Source: Aciditerrimonas ferrireducens
Lineage (GTDB): Bacteria; Actinomycetota; Acidimicrobiia; Acidimicrobiales; UBA8190
Length of the DNA stretch: 64,000 nucleotides
NCBI RefSeq assembly: GCF_023130475.1
Contig: NZ_JAKHEX010000003.1
Location: 124,001-188,000 of the forward strand
Reading direction: 5' to 3'
Position 1 is the first letter of the stretch, and each line of letters starts with the position of its first letter. The position numbers and the translations under genes were made by a program. A model generated the notes under the pieces. It searched no databases, was not told the DNA's origin, and saw only the letters and a program-made list of their open reading frames with translations. This document shows, piece by piece, positions 24,244 through 33,524 of the stretch.

Positions 24244-25004
24244 GCCGAGACCTCCCCCTGGGCCAGCGTGGCGAACCGCTCCCTCGCCACCGCCGGCGCC
24301 GGAGCAGCCGCCCGGCCGGCCAGCTCCTCGGCCAGCCGCCGCACCGCCCGCAGGAACGCCGACCCGCCGAGGCGGCGGGGACTGCCGGCCTCGCCCCGCA
24401 GCAGGGCCGCGGCCCGCGGGTCCTCGGGCAGGCCCCGCACCGGGCAGCGAAGCGCGCGGGTCTCGCTGCGGGCCCCCCGCCCGTCCCGCACCACGACCAC
24501 CAGTCGGTCCTCGGGCAGACCGCCCTGGGCAAGGGCCTCGGCGACCAGGGCCAGGTGGCCTCGCTCCGCGCTGCTGACCACGACCACCGTGTCTGCCGCC
24601 CCCAGCAGGCTGGTCTGGGCCGGGCTGTCGGCCTCGAGCCGGCCCCCGTCCACCACCACCGGGTCCGCGCCGCGACGCCAGGCCGGGATCCACGCCGCCA
24701 CCTCGCTCGCCAGAGCCCGAGCGGCCGCCGGCCAGGGCAAGCCACAACAGACGGAAAGGCCGCCCGGCAGCCGCTGGAGGTGGTCGTCGAACCCCACCGC
24801 CTGGCCTCGCTGGCGGGCCGCCACCGCGTAGGTCGTCAGCCCGGGCGCCGGTTCGAGGGCGAAACGCGCCGGCAGGTCCGCGCCGCTCGGGTCCAGCTCC
24901 ACCACCACCGGCGCAACCGGCCCCGGCCACACCGCCCCCAGGGCGATCGCCAGCGTCGTGACCCCCGGGGCCCCCTTCAGACTCACCGCCGCCACCAGGG
25001 TCAC
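24240..25004 (-). CDS. TadZ/CpaE-like ParA-family ATPase
   Basis: A 254-residue protein opening VTLVAAVSLKGAPGVTTLAI, a deviant Walker A (KGAPGVTT) like MinD/CpaE. ELDPSGADL and VVVDGGRLEADS follow as the other nucleotide-site motifs. TadZ proteins place the tad machine in the cell. It lacks the N-terminal receiver-like domain of longer CpaE proteins. GTG 25004 overlaps the SAF-domain gene's stop as GTGA. Confidence 0.85.
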   Translation of the reverse strand: MTLVAAVSLKGAPGVTTLAIALGAVWPGPVAPVVVELDPSGADLPARFALEPAPGLTTYAVAARQRGQAVGFDDHLQRLPGGLSVCCGLPWPAAARALASEVAAWIPAWRRGADPVVVDGGRLEADSPAQTSLLGAADTVVVVSSAERGHLALVAEALAQGGLPEDRLVVVVRDGRGARSETRALRCPVRGLPEDPRAAALLRGEAGSPRRLGGSAFLRAVRRLAEELAGRAAAPAPAVARERFATLAQGEVSA

Positions 25005-25759
25005 GCCCTGCCCTCCACCACCACGGCCAGGGCCCCTTCGGCCGACAAGGTGGCGAGCACCGGTGCCACCGACGCCGGCACCTCCAAGGTGGCCACCGAC
25101 GCGCTCCCCGCGCTCGTGCTCGTCGGCCCACTCACCGCCACGACCGTCGCCCCCTGGCAGAGCACCGCGCCTGGCACCGCCACCACGCCGCCTGCAGCCG
25201 ACGACCCACCACCGGCCGGAACCGGCGGGACACTGGGCGCCGACGAGGTGCTGCCTGGCACCCCGGCCATCACCACCGCCACCTTCTCCCCTCGGACCAC
25301 CCCGTTCGCCGGCGCCTCCGCTGCGGTCAGGGCCACCCCCACCAGGGACCGGCCCGCCGGCAGCCCGGCGACCGGGCCCAGGTCCGCCGGGGACAGCACG
25401 GTGCCCGGGACCAGCGTGACCGCGGCCCGCCGCCCCAGCACCTCGCCGACCGCCCGGGCCGGCACGGTCGGGAGGCTCCTCGGCACCCGCACCCCGACGG
25501 CGGCCAGGTCCCGCGCTTCGAGCACCTGCCCGACGGCCACCGTCTGCCGGACCACCACCACCCGCTCCGTGCCCTGGGCGCGGAGGAACGCGGCGACGAC
25601 CGCCACGGTCGAGCCGATCACCACCAAGGCGGCCAGGGCGGCCAACAGCGGCCGGCGGCGCCCGCCCGCAGGCACCAGGCGAAGCGGCTCCGCCCGGTCC
25701 CCGCTGCCACCGGCCCGTCCCCCGAGGGGACCTTCCTCCCTGACCGCCCACGACGTCAC
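25001..25759 (-). CDS. CpaB/RcpC-like SAF-domain pilus protein
   Basis: A 252-residue protein with one membrane helix (LLAALAALVVIGSTVAVVAA), then a SAF domain (VVVVRQTVAVGQVLEARDLA to GRRAAVTLVPGTVLSPADL) and a second beta domain. SAF proteins of tad loci act at the cell envelope in pilus assembly. GTG 25759 is the only suitable start in the frame and lacks a strong ribosome binding site. It is the first gene of the tad operon; dabA ends 79 nt upstream on the same strand. Confidence 0.82.
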   Translation of the reverse strand: MTSWAVREEGPLGGRAGGSGDRAEPLRLVPAGGRRRPLLAALAALVVIGSTVAVVAAFLRAQGTERVVVVRQTVAVGQVLEARDLAAVGVRVPRSLPTVPARAVGEVLGRRAAVTLVPGTVLSPADLGPVAGLPAGRSLVGVALTAAEAPANGVVRGEKVAVVMAGVPGSTSSAPSVPPVPAGGGSSAAGGVVAVPGAVLCQGATVVAVSGPTSTSAGSASVATLEVPASVAPVLATLSAEGALAVVVEGRA

Positions 25760-25837
25760 GCCCGCAGGCTCGCCGGTGGACCTTGCTGGGAACCTTGCTG
25801 GGCGAGCGGATCCAGCTCGGCGCGCCCGCCGGGTGCA

Positions 25838-28441
25838 TCAGCCGACGGGCACAGGCCGCCTGACCGGGGCGTCGGCCGGGGCCCAGCGCGCCCAGGTCCC
25901 CCCAGGCAGGCGGACCTGCCAGGGACTGCCCTCGTCCTCCTGGGCCACCAGGTGGAGCCACTCCCCGTCGAAGAGCTCCTGGAGGACCCGGTTGCGCCCG
26001 ATGATCGCCTCGAGGCGGGCCAGGGGGGCCTGCACGACGACCAGGAGCCGCAGGGGCTCGTGGAACGGCCGGGGGCCGTCGAAGAGGGACTGCAGCGGCA
26101 GGCCCACCCCGAGGTCCCCACCGGCGCCCCGCACCACCCCGATCCCCCCGACGACGTTCTGGGCCGTCTTGTCGCCCGAGGAGAACACGGCCGGTTCGAC
26201 CGTCGAGAAGTAGTACTGGGCGTTGATCCAGTGGGCCACCACCACCGGGGCGGTCAGGATGCTCTCGAGGGCCTGGCCGTCGGGGTCCGCAGCGGGGTCG
26301 TAGGAGTGGAGGAAGCAGCGGCCCTCGAGGTGCACGCCGGCGGTGAGCCGCCGGGGCCCGATGACGAAGGCGGCGTTGCCCGCCAGGCCCCACTCCGGCT
26401 GCACCTGGGCCCAGTCCGCGGCGCGGTGCTCGGGCTGCCCGATCCGTCCGAGATGACCCGAACCGGGTAGCGTCCGTCGACGCTCCGCCGCGGTCGCCGC
26501 GCCGGCCCGGTCCAACGCGGCCTGCAGTGCCGCCACCTGGTCGCGGTGGCTGGCCGGCACCAGGTGGCGGTCCAGGATGCTGACCCGGTCGGTGGCCGTG
26601 TCGTGCTCCCCGGCCACGAAGAGGGTGCCGACTGGGATCTCGATGCCCCGTTCGGCCAGCCGGCGACGGATCGCCGGCCGGTTCAGGATGGCGGCGGTGG
26701 CCCGGGCGCTGTGGCCGCCCCGGTTGCCGCCGCAGGCCCCACAGTCCAGGGCCGAGGCGTAGGGGTTGTTCTCGGTGCTGCTGCCGTGCCCGCAGAGCAG
26801 GACCAGGGGGGCGAAGGCCCGGACCAGCCCCATGGTCCGCAAGGTGGCCTCGGCGAGCAGGGCCTGCTCCTCGTCCGCCTGCTCGCCCAGGGGGGTGCCC
26901 TCCGGGGGGTCGACGGTCACCGCGGTCGGGACCGGGGGCGCGAGCAGGGCGTGGAGCCGCCCCCTCGCCGCCGCCGCGCCCCGCGGCGCCAGGGTCTTGG
27001 CGAGGGCCAGCGGGCCGGCCACGAACCCCCCGGCCTCGGCGAGCACGAACTGGGCGGCCGATCCCTTGCGGGCGCCGTCGAAGGCCCGCCGGGCTCCCGC
27101 CATGGCCTGCCGGCCGGCCAGGGACCGCCGAGCCGCCTCCTCGGACGCCGCCCCGACCGGCTGCTCGCCCAGCTCGATCCTCGGCCGGACCAGCACTGGG
27201 CAGAGGTCCACCGTCTCGGCGGCCCCGAAGGGCTGGTAGCGCAGGGGCACGCCGAAGAACCCGGCAGCCCCGAACGTCTCGTAGGGGCCCTCGGCCTCCA
27301 GGTGCCGGCGGAGCCGCTCCGAGCGGACGTCGATGCAGAAGACCGCCTGGGCCACTGGACTGGGGGCCGCCGGACTGGGAGCGGCCGGGTGCTCCCACCG
27401 CTGCTCTGCCGCGTCCAGGGCGCGAAGCAGGCGGTCCCGGTAGTGGATCTCGAAGGCCGCCAACCAGGTGGCCGCCCGGGCCGGGGGGTCCAGCTCGGCC
27501 AGCTGCCGCTGGAGGTCCTCGGGGAGGTCGCCCAGGGCGGGGGACGCCGTCCACCACGACCCGCCGCCAGGGAGGCCGTCCCGGCTGCCCCCGGGCGCCG
27601 AGGAACGGTGCCGCCGCTCGATCCCTCGCCGGGCCAGCCGGGCCCGCCGAGGCGGCGGGGCCGGGGCGGTCACGACGACCGCCTCGTAGCAGAGCCGCAC
27701 CGCCAGGTAGTCCAGCAAGGTCGGGGCTCGTCCCGGCGAGTCGGCTTCCGCCCAGAGCGACCGCCACTTCGCCAGGCCCGCCCAGCCAGGCATCCGCCCG
27801 AGGTGACGGGCCAGCTCCGCGACCCAGCGCGCCTCGGGCACGGCGAGGTGATCGAGCGCCCCGCGCAGGGCCGAGGCCGGGTCCTCACCGAAGGCGGCCA
27901 GCTGGTGTCGACCCGCTCGGCCCACCAGGGCCCGGGCCCCGGGGTCGTGGACGACGGCACGCCGCCAGGAGCGGTAGAAGCCCTCTTCGTCGGGGTCGGC
28001 CAGGATGCCGGCCACGTAGGCCCCACACCACTTCGCCACCTCACGGTCCACCAGCCCGGCCAGTCCGCTCCCACAGCGCGCGTCAAGCCGCTCGACCGCC
28101 GTCGTCGCTGACCCAGGCACCCCTGAGCCCATGACGTCCTCGCCGCCTGGGCCCGCCTCGGGCCGCCGGCCCTCCCGGGCGGCCAGGGCGGCCCGCAGGT
28201 CGTCGGCGCTGATCCGCCCCTCGGCGTAGGCCTCAGCCATCTGGGCCGGCGCCGGGTACCCCTCGATGCCAAGGACCGGCCCGGCGGTGGCCACGGCGGC
28301 CTCGAAGGGCAGCTGCCGGAGGTCCCACAGCGGGTTCACCGCGATGGCCGTCGCCAGGGGCCAGAGGGCCGGCACGACCCGGGCCGCCTCCTCCACCTGG
28401 GCCCACAGGCGGCCCACGCGGGGATCGTCGGCCGGGCTCAC
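25838..28441 (-). CDS. dabA: Inorganic carbon accumulation protein DabA (DUF2309)
   Basis: An 867-residue protein of full DabA length. The beta-carbonic-anhydrase-like zinc site is visible: Cys and Asp in VFCIDVRSERLRRHLE, His in LLCGHGSSTENNPY, and Cys in LDCGACGGNRGGHS. These correspond to the four residues known in Halothiobacillus DabA. Together with the membrane partner DabB it is proposed to hydrate CO2 vectorially to trap bicarbonate. GTG 28441 overlaps the dabB stop as GTGA. This implies autotrophic or anaplerotic CO2 need in this organism. Confidence 0.93.
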   Translation of the reverse strand: MSPADDPRVGRLWAQVEEAARVVPALWPLATAIAVNPLWDLRQLPFEAAVATAGPVLGIEGYPAPAQMAEAYAEGRISADDLRAALAAREGRRPEAGPGGEDVMGSGVPGSATTAVERLDARCGSGLAGLVDREVAKWCGAYVAGILADPDEEGFYRSWRRAVVHDPGARALVGRAGRHQLAAFGEDPASALRGALDHLAVPEARWVAELARHLGRMPGWAGLAKWRSLWAEADSPGRAPTLLDYLAVRLCYEAVVVTAPAPPPRRARLARRGIERRHRSSAPGGSRDGLPGGGSWWTASPALGDLPEDLQRQLAELDPPARAATWLAAFEIHYRDRLLRALDAAEQRWEHPAAPSPAAPSPVAQAVFCIDVRSERLRRHLEAEGPYETFGAAGFFGVPLRYQPFGAAETVDLCPVLVRPRIELGEQPVGAASEEAARRSLAGRQAMAGARRAFDGARKGSAAQFVLAEAGGFVAGPLALAKTLAPRGAAAARGRLHALLAPPVPTAVTVDPPEGTPLGEQADEEQALLAEATLRTMGLVRAFAPLVLLCGHGSSTENNPYASALDCGACGGNRGGHSARATAAILNRPAIRRRLAERGIEIPVGTLFVAGEHDTATDRVSILDRHLVPASHRDQVAALQAALDRAGAATAAERRRTLPGSGHLGRIGQPEHRAADWAQVQPEWGLAGNAAFVIGPRRLTAGVHLEGRCFLHSYDPAADPDGQALESILTAPVVVAHWINAQYYFSTVEPAVFSSGDKTAQNVVGGIGVVRGAGGDLGVGLPLQSLFDGPRPFHEPLRLLVVVQAPLARLEAIIGRNRVLQELFDGEWLHLVAQEDEGSPWQVRLPGGTWARWAPADAPVRRPVPVG

Positions 28442-29970
28442 ACCACGCCCTCCCACCACAGGCCCGACCCGAGCCGCTCCGGTGCCGCCCGGTCCACCAG
28501 CACCGGCACCAGGCGTTCGGCCAGCCAGGGCACCCGCAGGGCCCCGAGGGCCACCAGGCCAGCCCCGGCCATGACGAGCAGCCACCACGGGCTGAGCAGC
28601 CCGGCCGCACCCCCGGGCAGCGCCGGGCCGAGCCAGCGACCGAGGCCCCAGAGCACCAGGCCATAGAGGCCGCTCGCCCCGAGCAGGCCCCCCACCCCGA
28701 GGACCGCCCACCCAAGGGTCGCTGGCCGCTCCCACCAGGACCACGCGGCGGCCGCGGCACTGAGCGCAGCGAACACCACGAGCACCGCCGCCCCCCGGTC
28801 GGCCAGGGCGCCGGGGACCGCCACCATGACCCCGACGGCAGCCCCGGCCGAGACCCCCGCCAACCCGGCCCGCAGGAGCCCAGGCAGCGCCCGTCGCGGC
28901 GCGGCCGGCGCCTGCCCGAGGCGGGGCACCTGGGACCCCGACCCCAGGAACAGCATGGCCTTGTAGAGGGCGTGGCCCACCAGGTGCACCACTGCGGCCA
29001 GCCAGGCCCCGACCGCGTACTCGGCCAGCATGAACCCCATCTGGCTCTTGGTCGAGTACACCAGCGAACCCTTCACGTCGGGCCGCCGGGTCATGAGCTG
29101 GGCGGCCACCGCCGCACTCGACCCGGCAGCCACGAAGAGGACCACCATGGCCGGCAGCGACGCCCCGGCCAGCGCCCCGGTTCGCACGAGCAGGATCCCC
29201 CCGCCGTTCACCACCCCGGCGTGCAGCAGCGCGGAGGCCGGCGTGGGGGCGGCCACGGTGCCCGGCAGCCACCGGCCCAGGACCCACTGGGCCGAGCGGG
29301 TCAAGGCGGCCCCGACGAGCAGCAGGGCCACGACGGTGGCCAAGTCGCCGAGCCGGCCAGGGGCCGCCTCGAGGGCGCGGGCGTCGACCAGGTCGAGGTT
29401 GCCGACCCGCCAGGCCACCAAGACGCCCGCGACCACCAGCCCGGTGTCGCCCAGGCCGAAGAGCCAGGCCGTCCGCCAGGTGGCCTGGCGGACCCCCGGC
29501 AGGTCCGGTCGGCACCCCAGGACCGCCACGAAGGCCACCCCGGCGGCGACCCAGCCCCCGACGAGCAGGGGAAGGGTGGCTGCGCTGCAGACCAGCAGCA
29601 TGGCGGCCACCACCCCGCTCGTCCCCGCCAAGAACCGCCCGACCCTCGGGTCGCCCTGGAGGGACCGCACGGCGAAGCTCTGGACCAGCGCCCCCACCCC
29701 GCAGACCAGGACGAGCAGCGTGACGGTCAGCTGGTCGGCCCACAGGCCGACCACCACCGAACCCGCTCTCCCCCGGACCAGCAGCCCGAAGGGCGCCCCC
29801 GCGGCCACCGCCACCAGGCCCCCGAGGGCCCCGAGGGTCGCCGCCCACCCGAGGCCAACCACCACCCGGCGGGCCCGCCCGGAAGCCCCTCCGAGCATGC
29901 CGGCTATCACCAGTCCAGCGACCGGCAGCACCAGGGCCGCCCCGAGACCGAGCCGGCCGAGGACGACCAT
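28438..29970 (-). CDS. dabB: DabB-like proton-conducting membrane subunit
   Basis: A 510-residue polytopic protein of the proton-translocating NuoL/Mrp (proton_antipo_M) family, about 13-14 membrane segments. TPASALLHAGVVNGGGILLV carries the conserved His and VHLVGHALYKAMLFLGSGS the conserved His/Lys pair of this family. In the Dab system it couples the proton gradient to DabA. ATG 29970 starts the first helix. It is divergent from a winged-helix regulator with a dyad between them. Confidence 0.9.
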   Translation of the reverse strand: MVVLGRLGLGAALVLPVAGLVIAGMLGGASGRARRVVVGLGWAATLGALGGLVAVAAGAPFGLLVRGRAGSVVVGLWADQLTVTLLVLVCGVGALVQSFAVRSLQGDPRVGRFLAGTSGVVAAMLLVCSAATLPLLVGGWVAAGVAFVAVLGCRPDLPGVRQATWRTAWLFGLGDTGLVVAGVLVAWRVGNLDLVDARALEAAPGRLGDLATVVALLLVGAALTRSAQWVLGRWLPGTVAAPTPASALLHAGVVNGGGILLVRTGALAGASLPAMVVLFVAAGSSAAVAAQLMTRRPDVKGSLVYSTKSQMGFMLAEYAVGAWLAAVVHLVGHALYKAMLFLGSGSQVPRLGQAPAAPRRALPGLLRAGLAGVSAGAAVGVMVAVPGALADRGAAVLVVFAALSAAAAAWSWWERPATLGWAVLGVGGLLGASGLYGLVLWGLGRWLGPALPGGAAGLLSPWWLLVMAGAGLVALGALRVPWLAERLVPVLVDRAAPERLGSGLWWEGVV

Positions 29971-30040
29971 CAGCTGGCCCGCCGCGCCGGCCGGGGGCCG
30001 ACCCGGCCCCGTCCTGCTCGCCCAGCAACGCCTGCTGAGT

Positions 30041-30066
30041 GATTCATGATCTGCACATCGTGAATC
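30041..30066. promoter_or_regulatory. Dyad-symmetric operator candidate between dabB and the regulator
   Basis: GATTCAtGAT, six bases, ATCgTGAATC: 10-bp arms with one mismatch. It lies in an A+T-richer 184-nt divergent intergenic region, 71 nt from the dabB start. A second small dyad, ATGAC-GTCA-GTCAT, follows at 30069-30082. These are plausible binding sites for the winged-helix protein. Confidence 0.6.
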
Positions 30067-30163
30067 CTATGACGTCAGTCATGGGTGGGCAAGGTGGGCT
30101 CGGCACCGGTCGGGACCCGATGCCGGCCACCTCGCCGTCCTCGGCGCCGCTAGCATGTGGTTA

Positions 30164-30505
30164 GTGACCGCGGAGATTGACGCGGGGGCAGGCTCTCCCA
30201 GCTGGACGTTCCTGACCAATCACGGTCATGTCCTGGTCTGCATCGCCAATGACCCCGGCATCCGGGGGCGGGACATCGCGGCCCGGGTAGGGATCACCGA
30301 GCGGGCAGCCCAGGCCATCGTCGCCGACCTGGTCCGCGAGGGCTACGTCACCCGGACGAAGGTCGGGCGCCGCAACGTCTACCGCATCAACCCGGATCGC
30401 CCCCTCCGCCACCCCTGCGAGCAGCCCCACAGCATCGGCGAGCTGCTCCGACTGGTCGGCGAGCTCAACGAGCCCGAGCCGCAGTCCGCGCCGGCCGCCT
30501 CCTGA
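30164..30505 (+). CDS. Winged helix-turn-helix transcriptional regulator
   Basis: A 113-residue protein that is nearly all one wHTH domain: SWTFLTNHGHVLVCIANDPG, RGRDIAARVGITERAAQAIV, ADLVREGYVTRTKVGRRNVY. The fold resembles MarR/ArsR-type regulators without an obvious ligand domain. I chose GTG 30164, because a TAGCAT box 7 nt before it suggests a leaderless message; ATG 30155 overlaps that box and is the alternative. Divergent from dabBA with a dyad between, it probably controls carbon-uptake expression. Confidence 0.75.
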   Translation: MTAEIDAGAGSPSWTFLTNHGHVLVCIANDPGIRGRDIAARVGITERAAQAIVADLVREGYVTRTKVGRRNVYRINPDRPLRHPCEQPHSIGELLRLVGELNEPEPQSAPAAS

Positions 30506-30523
30506 CCGCCGCGCCTCCCGAGC

Positions 30524-30550
30524 GAGCCCGACCGCCCCTGGCGTGGGCTC
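30524..30550. terminator. Possible hairpin between convergent genes
   Basis: GAGCCC, 15 bases, GGGCTC between the stop of the winged-helix gene and the stop of the MFS gene. The loop is long and there is no T-tract, so this is only a weak terminator candidate. Confidence 0.25.
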
Positions 30551-32111
30551 AGGCCGGGCCGCTGCTGGCGGACACGGCGGGATCGGCCGGGGCCCGATCG
30601 GCCGCCGGCGGGGTGGCTGAGCGGTGCTTGCGGAGGGTGAGGACCCGGGTGGCCGAGCAGACCGCGGCGAGCGCCATGGCCGAGATCGAGGCGTAGAAGG
30701 CGGCGTGGAGGCCGCTCGTGAACGGCCCGGCCAGGCGGGCGGTGAGGTGGGTGGTGCCCACGAAGATGGCGAAGGCCAGCCGCCGCGGGATGGAGCGGGC
30801 GGCGACGAGGATGGCGACGGCGAAGGAGAAGACCATGCCGACGTTCGAGAAGGTCCGCAGCATCCCCGAGGCCACGCCGAACTGCCGGCCCGGTGCGGCC
30901 TTCATGACCGCCGAGTTGTTCGCCGGGAAGAAGTTCCCCGAGCCCACCCCGTTCACCACCGCCGCCAGCACCACCAGCCAGAGGCCAGTGGTCGTCCCCA
31001 GCTGGGCGTAGACCACGAGGGCGACGACCTGGACGGCCAGCCCGACGGTGGCCGGGATGACCGGGCCCACCTTGTCGGCCAGCCGACCGGCCACCGGGCC
31101 GACCAGGCCACCGACCAGGTAGCCGGGGACCAGCAGCACCGAGGCGTGCAGCGGCGACAGGCCCCGGACCCCCTGGAGGTACATGATCACCAGGAAGAGC
31201 ACGGCGTAGTTCGCCAGGGCCTGGAAGAGCGAGGCCAACAAGGTGGGGGTGAGGGTGGGGATGCGGAAGAGCCCCAGGTTCACCATCGGAGCCGCCTGGC
31301 GGCGCTCGACGAACCCGAAGGCCACGAGGAGGGCCAGGCCGCCGAGCAGGGCCCCGAGCACCTCGCCGTCGGCCGCCGTCGTCGCCAGGCGGGTCATGGC
31401 CCAGAGCACCCCGAAGAGCGCCGCGCCGAGCACCACCATGCCGACCAGGTCCAGGCGCTGGCGCTGGCGTTCCCCCCGGTCACGAAGCACCCGCAGGGCC
31501 AGGGTGAAGGCCACGAGCCCCGCAGGAACGTTGATCCAGAAGATCCAGCGCCACGACACGTAGGTGACGATGAGGCCCCCGAGGAGGATGCCGAGGATGG
31601 CCCCCAGGTTGAAGCCCACGGCGTTGAACCCGTAGGCCCGGCCCCGGCGCTCAGGGGGGAAGGTGTCGGCGATGACCGCCCCGCTGTTCGCCGTGATGAG
31701 GGCGCCTCCCACCCCTTGGAGGACCCGGAACAGGATGATGGTGAGCTCGTTGACCGCCAGGGCGCAAAGGGCCGAGCCGACGATGAAGACGATGAACCCG
31801 GCCTCGTACATGCGGACCCGCCCGAACATGTCCCCGAGGCGGCCCACCTGGGTGGCCAGCAGGGTGATGACCAGCAGGTAGGCGATGATCACCCAGACGA
31901 CCCCCGAGAGGGGCACGTGCAGGGCCCGTTCCAGCTCAGGCAGGGCCAGGACCACGATGGTGGTGTCGACCGCGGACATGAGGACCCCGGTCATGATCAC
32001 CACGAGCGCCAGCCCCGGGCGGGCGGTCGTCCCGGCGCTGCGGGGGGCCCGTCTGGGCGGACCGGAACCGTTCGGCACCGGACCGTTCGCCGCCAGGCCC
32101 GCCGGGCTCAC
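30549..32111 (-). CDS. MFS efflux transporter, DHA2 (EmrB/QacA) type
   Basis: A 520-residue protein with about 14 membrane helices. DHA2 motifs: GVLMSAVDTTIVVLALPELE in the first helix, GRLGDMFGRVRMYEAG in the loop 2-3, and LGGLIVTYVSWRWIFWINVP. It probably exports drugs or toxic organics using the proton gradient. GTG 32111 overlaps the marR stop as GTGA, so the pair is an operon with its likely repressor. Confidence 0.92.
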   Translation of the reverse strand: MSPAGLAANGPVPNGSGPPRRAPRSAGTTARPGLALVVIMTGVLMSAVDTTIVVLALPELERALHVPLSGVVWVIIAYLLVITLLATQVGRLGDMFGRVRMYEAGFIVFIVGSALCALAVNELTIILFRVLQGVGGALITANSGAVIADTFPPERRGRAYGFNAVGFNLGAILGILLGGLIVTYVSWRWIFWINVPAGLVAFTLALRVLRDRGERQRQRLDLVGMVVLGAALFGVLWAMTRLATTAADGEVLGALLGGLALLVAFGFVERRQAAPMVNLGLFRIPTLTPTLLASLFQALANYAVLFLVIMYLQGVRGLSPLHASVLLVPGYLVGGLVGPVAGRLADKVGPVIPATVGLAVQVVALVVYAQLGTTTGLWLVVLAAVVNGVGSGNFFPANNSAVMKAAPGRQFGVASGMLRTFSNVGMVFSFAVAILVAARSIPRRLAFAIFVGTTHLTARLAGPFTSGLHAAFYASISAMALAAVCSATRVLTLRKHRSATPPAADRAPADPAVSASSGPA

Positions 32112-32587
32112 GTCGAGCTTCCCCCGCAGGTGGTCTCGAAGCCGACCAGCACCGCCCCGAGCAGGCCGGCCAGCGCCTCGGGGTCGCAGCCCCCGGCCTC
32201 GCAGGCGGCCCGGAGCCGTTCACCGAGCTCCCGCTCGACGGCCGCCAGCTGGCTGGCCCCGTGCTCGGTCAGCCGCAGCCGCACACCCCGCCCGTCCTCG
32301 GCCACCGGCTCCCGGGCCAGCAGCCCGCCGCGCTCCAGACCAGCCACGATGGCGCTCAGGGTGGCCCGCTGGACGTCCGCCTTGGCCGCCAGGGCCGAGG
32401 CCCGCTCGGGTCGCTGGGCCACCAGGACCAGGACCCGGTACTGGGCCAAGGTGAGGCCCGCCGCCGAGGAGGCCTGCTCAAGCAGCCGTGAGAGCCGGGC
32501 CAGGGCCCGACCGACCGCCACGGGAGCGGCGCCGGGGTCTTCCCGTCCGGTCCGCTCGACTTCCACCAGGTTTGCACCCCTGGTCAC
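32108..32587 (-). CDS. MarR-family transcriptional regulator
   Basis: A 159-residue MarR protein: LTLAQYRVLVLVAQRPERAS, then ADVQRATLSAIVAGLERGGL (recognition helix) and AEDGRGVRLRLTEHG (wing). It likely represses the downstream MFS pump and its own gene and is released by the pump's substrate. GTG 32587 is used; an in-frame GTG at 32566 is possible. Confidence 0.88.
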   Translation of the reverse strand: MTRGANLVEVERTGREDPGAAPVAVGRALARLSRLLEQASSAAGLTLAQYRVLVLVAQRPERASALAAKADVQRATLSAIVAGLERGGLLAREPVAEDGRGVRLRLTEHGASQLAAVERELGERLRAACEAGGCDPEALAGLLGAVLVGFETTCGGSST

Positions 32588-32605
32588 GGTGGTGAGCCTA
32601 TCGCG

Positions 32606-33515
32606 TCATCGGCCGGATGCCAGCCCGGCGACGGCCGGGAGGACCTCGGCGGCCAGGAGCTCGAGGTGCTCGAGGTCGGTGAGGTCCAGCACCTGGAGGT
32701 AGGCCCGGCTGGCCCCCGCAGCGGCGAAGGCCTCGAGGCGCTCCACCACTTCGCCCGGCAGCCCGCAGGCCCCGTGCTCGCCGGAAGGTCGCCTCGTCCT
32801 CCCCGCAGCAGACCACCAGGGCCACCGAGCGCCGCAGGCCGGCCGGGTCCCGGCCCAGGGCCTCGCAGGCCCGGTCGGCGGCCACCTGGCGCTCCTGGAA
32901 GACCGCCAGGGGCGGAAAGGGCAAGTTGAACTCGTCGGCGAAGCGGGCCGCCAGCCGGGGGGTGCGCGTCGCCCCCAGGCCCCCGACAATGAGCGGGGGT
33001 CGGGGCTCTTGGACCGGGCGGGGCAGGCCCAGGTGGCCCGCCAGCTGGTAGTGCCGGCCGGCGAAGCTGAAGGGGGTGGCCGGGGTGGCCCGGAACACGC
33101 CGGTCACGATGGCCAGCTGCTCCTCGAGGCGTTCGAAGCGCTCGGCCGTCGACGGGAAGGGGATCCCGAGGGCCCGGTGCTCGGCCTCGAACCACCCGGC
33201 CCCCAGGCCCAGTTCGACCCGGCCGCCGCTCATGGCGTCGACCTGGGCGACGGCCACCGCCAGGGGGCCGGGCAGCCGGAAGGTGGCGGAGCTGAGCAGG
33301 GTGCCGAGACGGATCCGGCTGGTCTCCCGGGCCAGGCCCGCCAGGGTGACCCAGGCGTCGGTCGGTCCCGGCCCGGGGTCCCCCCCGCCCATCCGCAGGT
33401 AGTGGTCGGAGCGGAAAAACCCGTCGAACCCCAACTGCTCGGCCCGCTGGCAGACCACCCGAAGCTGGTCGTAGGTGGCGCCTTGCTGCGGCTCGGTGAA
33501 CACCCGGAGCTCCAT
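32606..33515 (-). pseudogene. LLM-class F420-dependent oxidoreductase, internal deletion and frameshift
   Basis: The first 245 residues are a good luciferase-like F420 enzyme: MELRVFTEPQQGATYDQLRV, GFDGFFRSDHYLRMGG, GRVELGLGAGWFEAEHRALG. Near 32783 the frame breaks just after GEDEATFR. The expected C-terminus EHGACGLPGEVVERLEAFAA then AYLQVLDLTDLEHLELLAAE continues in another frame to a stop at 32606. About 15 residues usually found between these parts are absent, so a deletion plus shift occurred. Read straight through, the protein ends at 32598 with a nonsense tail. A TAGCGT box six nt before ATG 33515 suggests its own leaderless promoter. Confidence 0.7.
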
Positions 33516-33524
33516 GCCCCGACG

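Noticed and set aside
24240-27767. A 1175-codon open frame joining the TadZ region to sequence antisense or out of frame with dabA
   Set aside because: Only the last 254 residues are TadZ; the rest is a shadow of dabA in another frame. The GTGA overlap sets the real start.
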